A DNA stretch of 8,863 bases from Pseudomonadales bacterium. GTDB taxonomy: Bacteria > Pseudomonadota > Gammaproteobacteria > Pseudomonadales > JAHEIH01. The translations under genes were made by a program, and so were the position numbers. Where the stretch lies: NCBI GenBank assembly GCA_023255355.1, contig JALRIU010000038.1:1-8863 (forward strand), in the 5' to 3' direction. Each line of letters begins with the position of its first letter. Positions within the stretch are counted from its first letter, which is position 1. Positions 8,622 through 8,863 of this stretch are shown piece by piece. The notes below the pieces were generated by a model that worked only from the letters and a program-made list of their open reading frames with translations, was not told the origin of the DNA and ran no database searches.

Positions 8622-8759
8622 TGCAAAATCAATCCTTACATTGCTGCCAATTCTTATGCGACCAGCCCCATAGATGGACGCTCGATCAGATATCTGAACA
8701 TTTTCCCCAACAGATGCAAACCCTAATGATTGAATTGCATCATGGACTAGCATTGCCAT
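8622..8759 (-). pseudogene. N-terminal remnant of a left-handed beta-helix acyltransferase, fused in frame to zipA
   Basis: From ATG 8759, with GGAG eight bases upstream, 44 residues match the start of hexapeptide-repeat sugar acyltransferases: LGFASVGENVQISDRASIYG, then the hexapeptide turns RIRIGSNVRID. Family members continue with a further Asp, Phe and the rest of the beta-helix (about 150 or more residues); here the similarity ends at about residue 44 and ZipA begins at residue 47. The trimer-forming helix and the active site are lost, so the fragment cannot be an acyltransferase. It starts three bases after the aminotransferase stop, an intact operon junction, so the break is at its 3' side (about 8622-8635). 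As no stop intervenes, ribosomes starting here would make an N-terminally extended ZipA. Confidence 0.8.
8633..8637 (-). promoter_or_regulatory. Retained ribosome-binding site of zipA inside the acyltransferase remnant
   Basis: AAGGA on the minus strand lies 11 bases before ATG 8621, a little long but usable. It supports an internal start for native ZipA despite the upstream in-frame ATG 8759. Confidence 0.5.
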
Positions 8760-8762
8760 AAT

Positions 8763-8863
8763 TTAAACTCCTGCAATCAATTCAATAACACGTTGTTGTT
8801 CGGCTTGTGTCAAAGCAGGGTAAATTGGCAAGCACAAGACCTTGTTTGCCGCATCCGTTGCCA
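8763..8863 (-). CDS. DegT/DnrJ/EryC1 family sugar aminotransferase, C-terminal fragment
   Basis: Thirty-two residues enter from the right edge and end at TAA 8763. The stretch VLCLPIYPALTQAEQQRVIE is the typical C-terminal end of PLP-dependent nucleotide-sugar aminotransferases, which make amino sugars (often dTDP-4-amino or 3-amino deoxyhexoses) for O-antigen or other surface glycans. The catalytic lysine and cofactor-binding part lie outside the window. It sits directly upstream of an acyltransferase start, the common gene order in glycan clusters where the new amino group is then acylated. Exact sugar specificity cannot be told. Confidence 0.8.
   Translation of the reverse strand, partial: ATDAANKVLCLPIYPALTQAEQQRVIELIAGV

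Overview
The window comes from a gammaproteobacterium: it carries a zipA-ligA pair, and ZipA is a division protein confined to that class. Base composition is moderate to AT-rich. The lipoprotein, quinone-oxidoreductase and MFS genes are typical of many marine or environmental gammaproteobacteria; a lineage below class cannot be read from the sequence.

Left part (1-3302): a membrane-bound CHASE-domain histidine kinase on the minus strand runs off the left edge. It has a clear ATP-binding N-box, but lysine stands where the HisKA phospho-acceptor histidine is expected. Upstream of it is a small unrecognised protein (131 aa) with a disordered linker and a very acidic tail, preceded by a near-consensus sigma-70 promoter with a perfect dyad at the predicted transcription start. 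Further upstream is a PIG3-type NAD(P)H quinone oxidoreductase, also on the minus strand. All three genes point the same way, and hairpins lie between the small gene and the kinase. The oxidoreductase is divergent from a 12-helix MFS transporter (plus strand), with a short shared promoter region.

Middle and right part (4496-8621): a minus-strand operon reads zipA, ligA, then a lipoprotein with a lysozyme-like transglycosylase (SLT) fold. Spacers are 6 and 10 bases. The lipoprotein ends tail-to-tail with the MFS gene, the two stop codons sharing a TTAA palindrome. ZipA tethers FtsZ to the membrane, LigA seals nicks, and the lipoprotein probably acts on peptidoglycan.

Right edge (8622-8863): the usual upstream neighbour of zipA (smc in many gammaproteobacteria) is not seen. 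Instead there is the C-terminus of a DegT-family sugar aminotransferase, then the first ~44 residues of a left-handed beta-helix acyltransferase of the kind that follows such aminotransferases in surface-polysaccharide clusters. The acyltransferase fragment runs in frame, with no stop, into zipA, giving a 540-residue open frame of which about 494 residues are ZipA. This is the most unusual feature of the window: a rearrangement breakpoint (or a misassembly) that joined a polysaccharide cluster directly to a cell-division gene.
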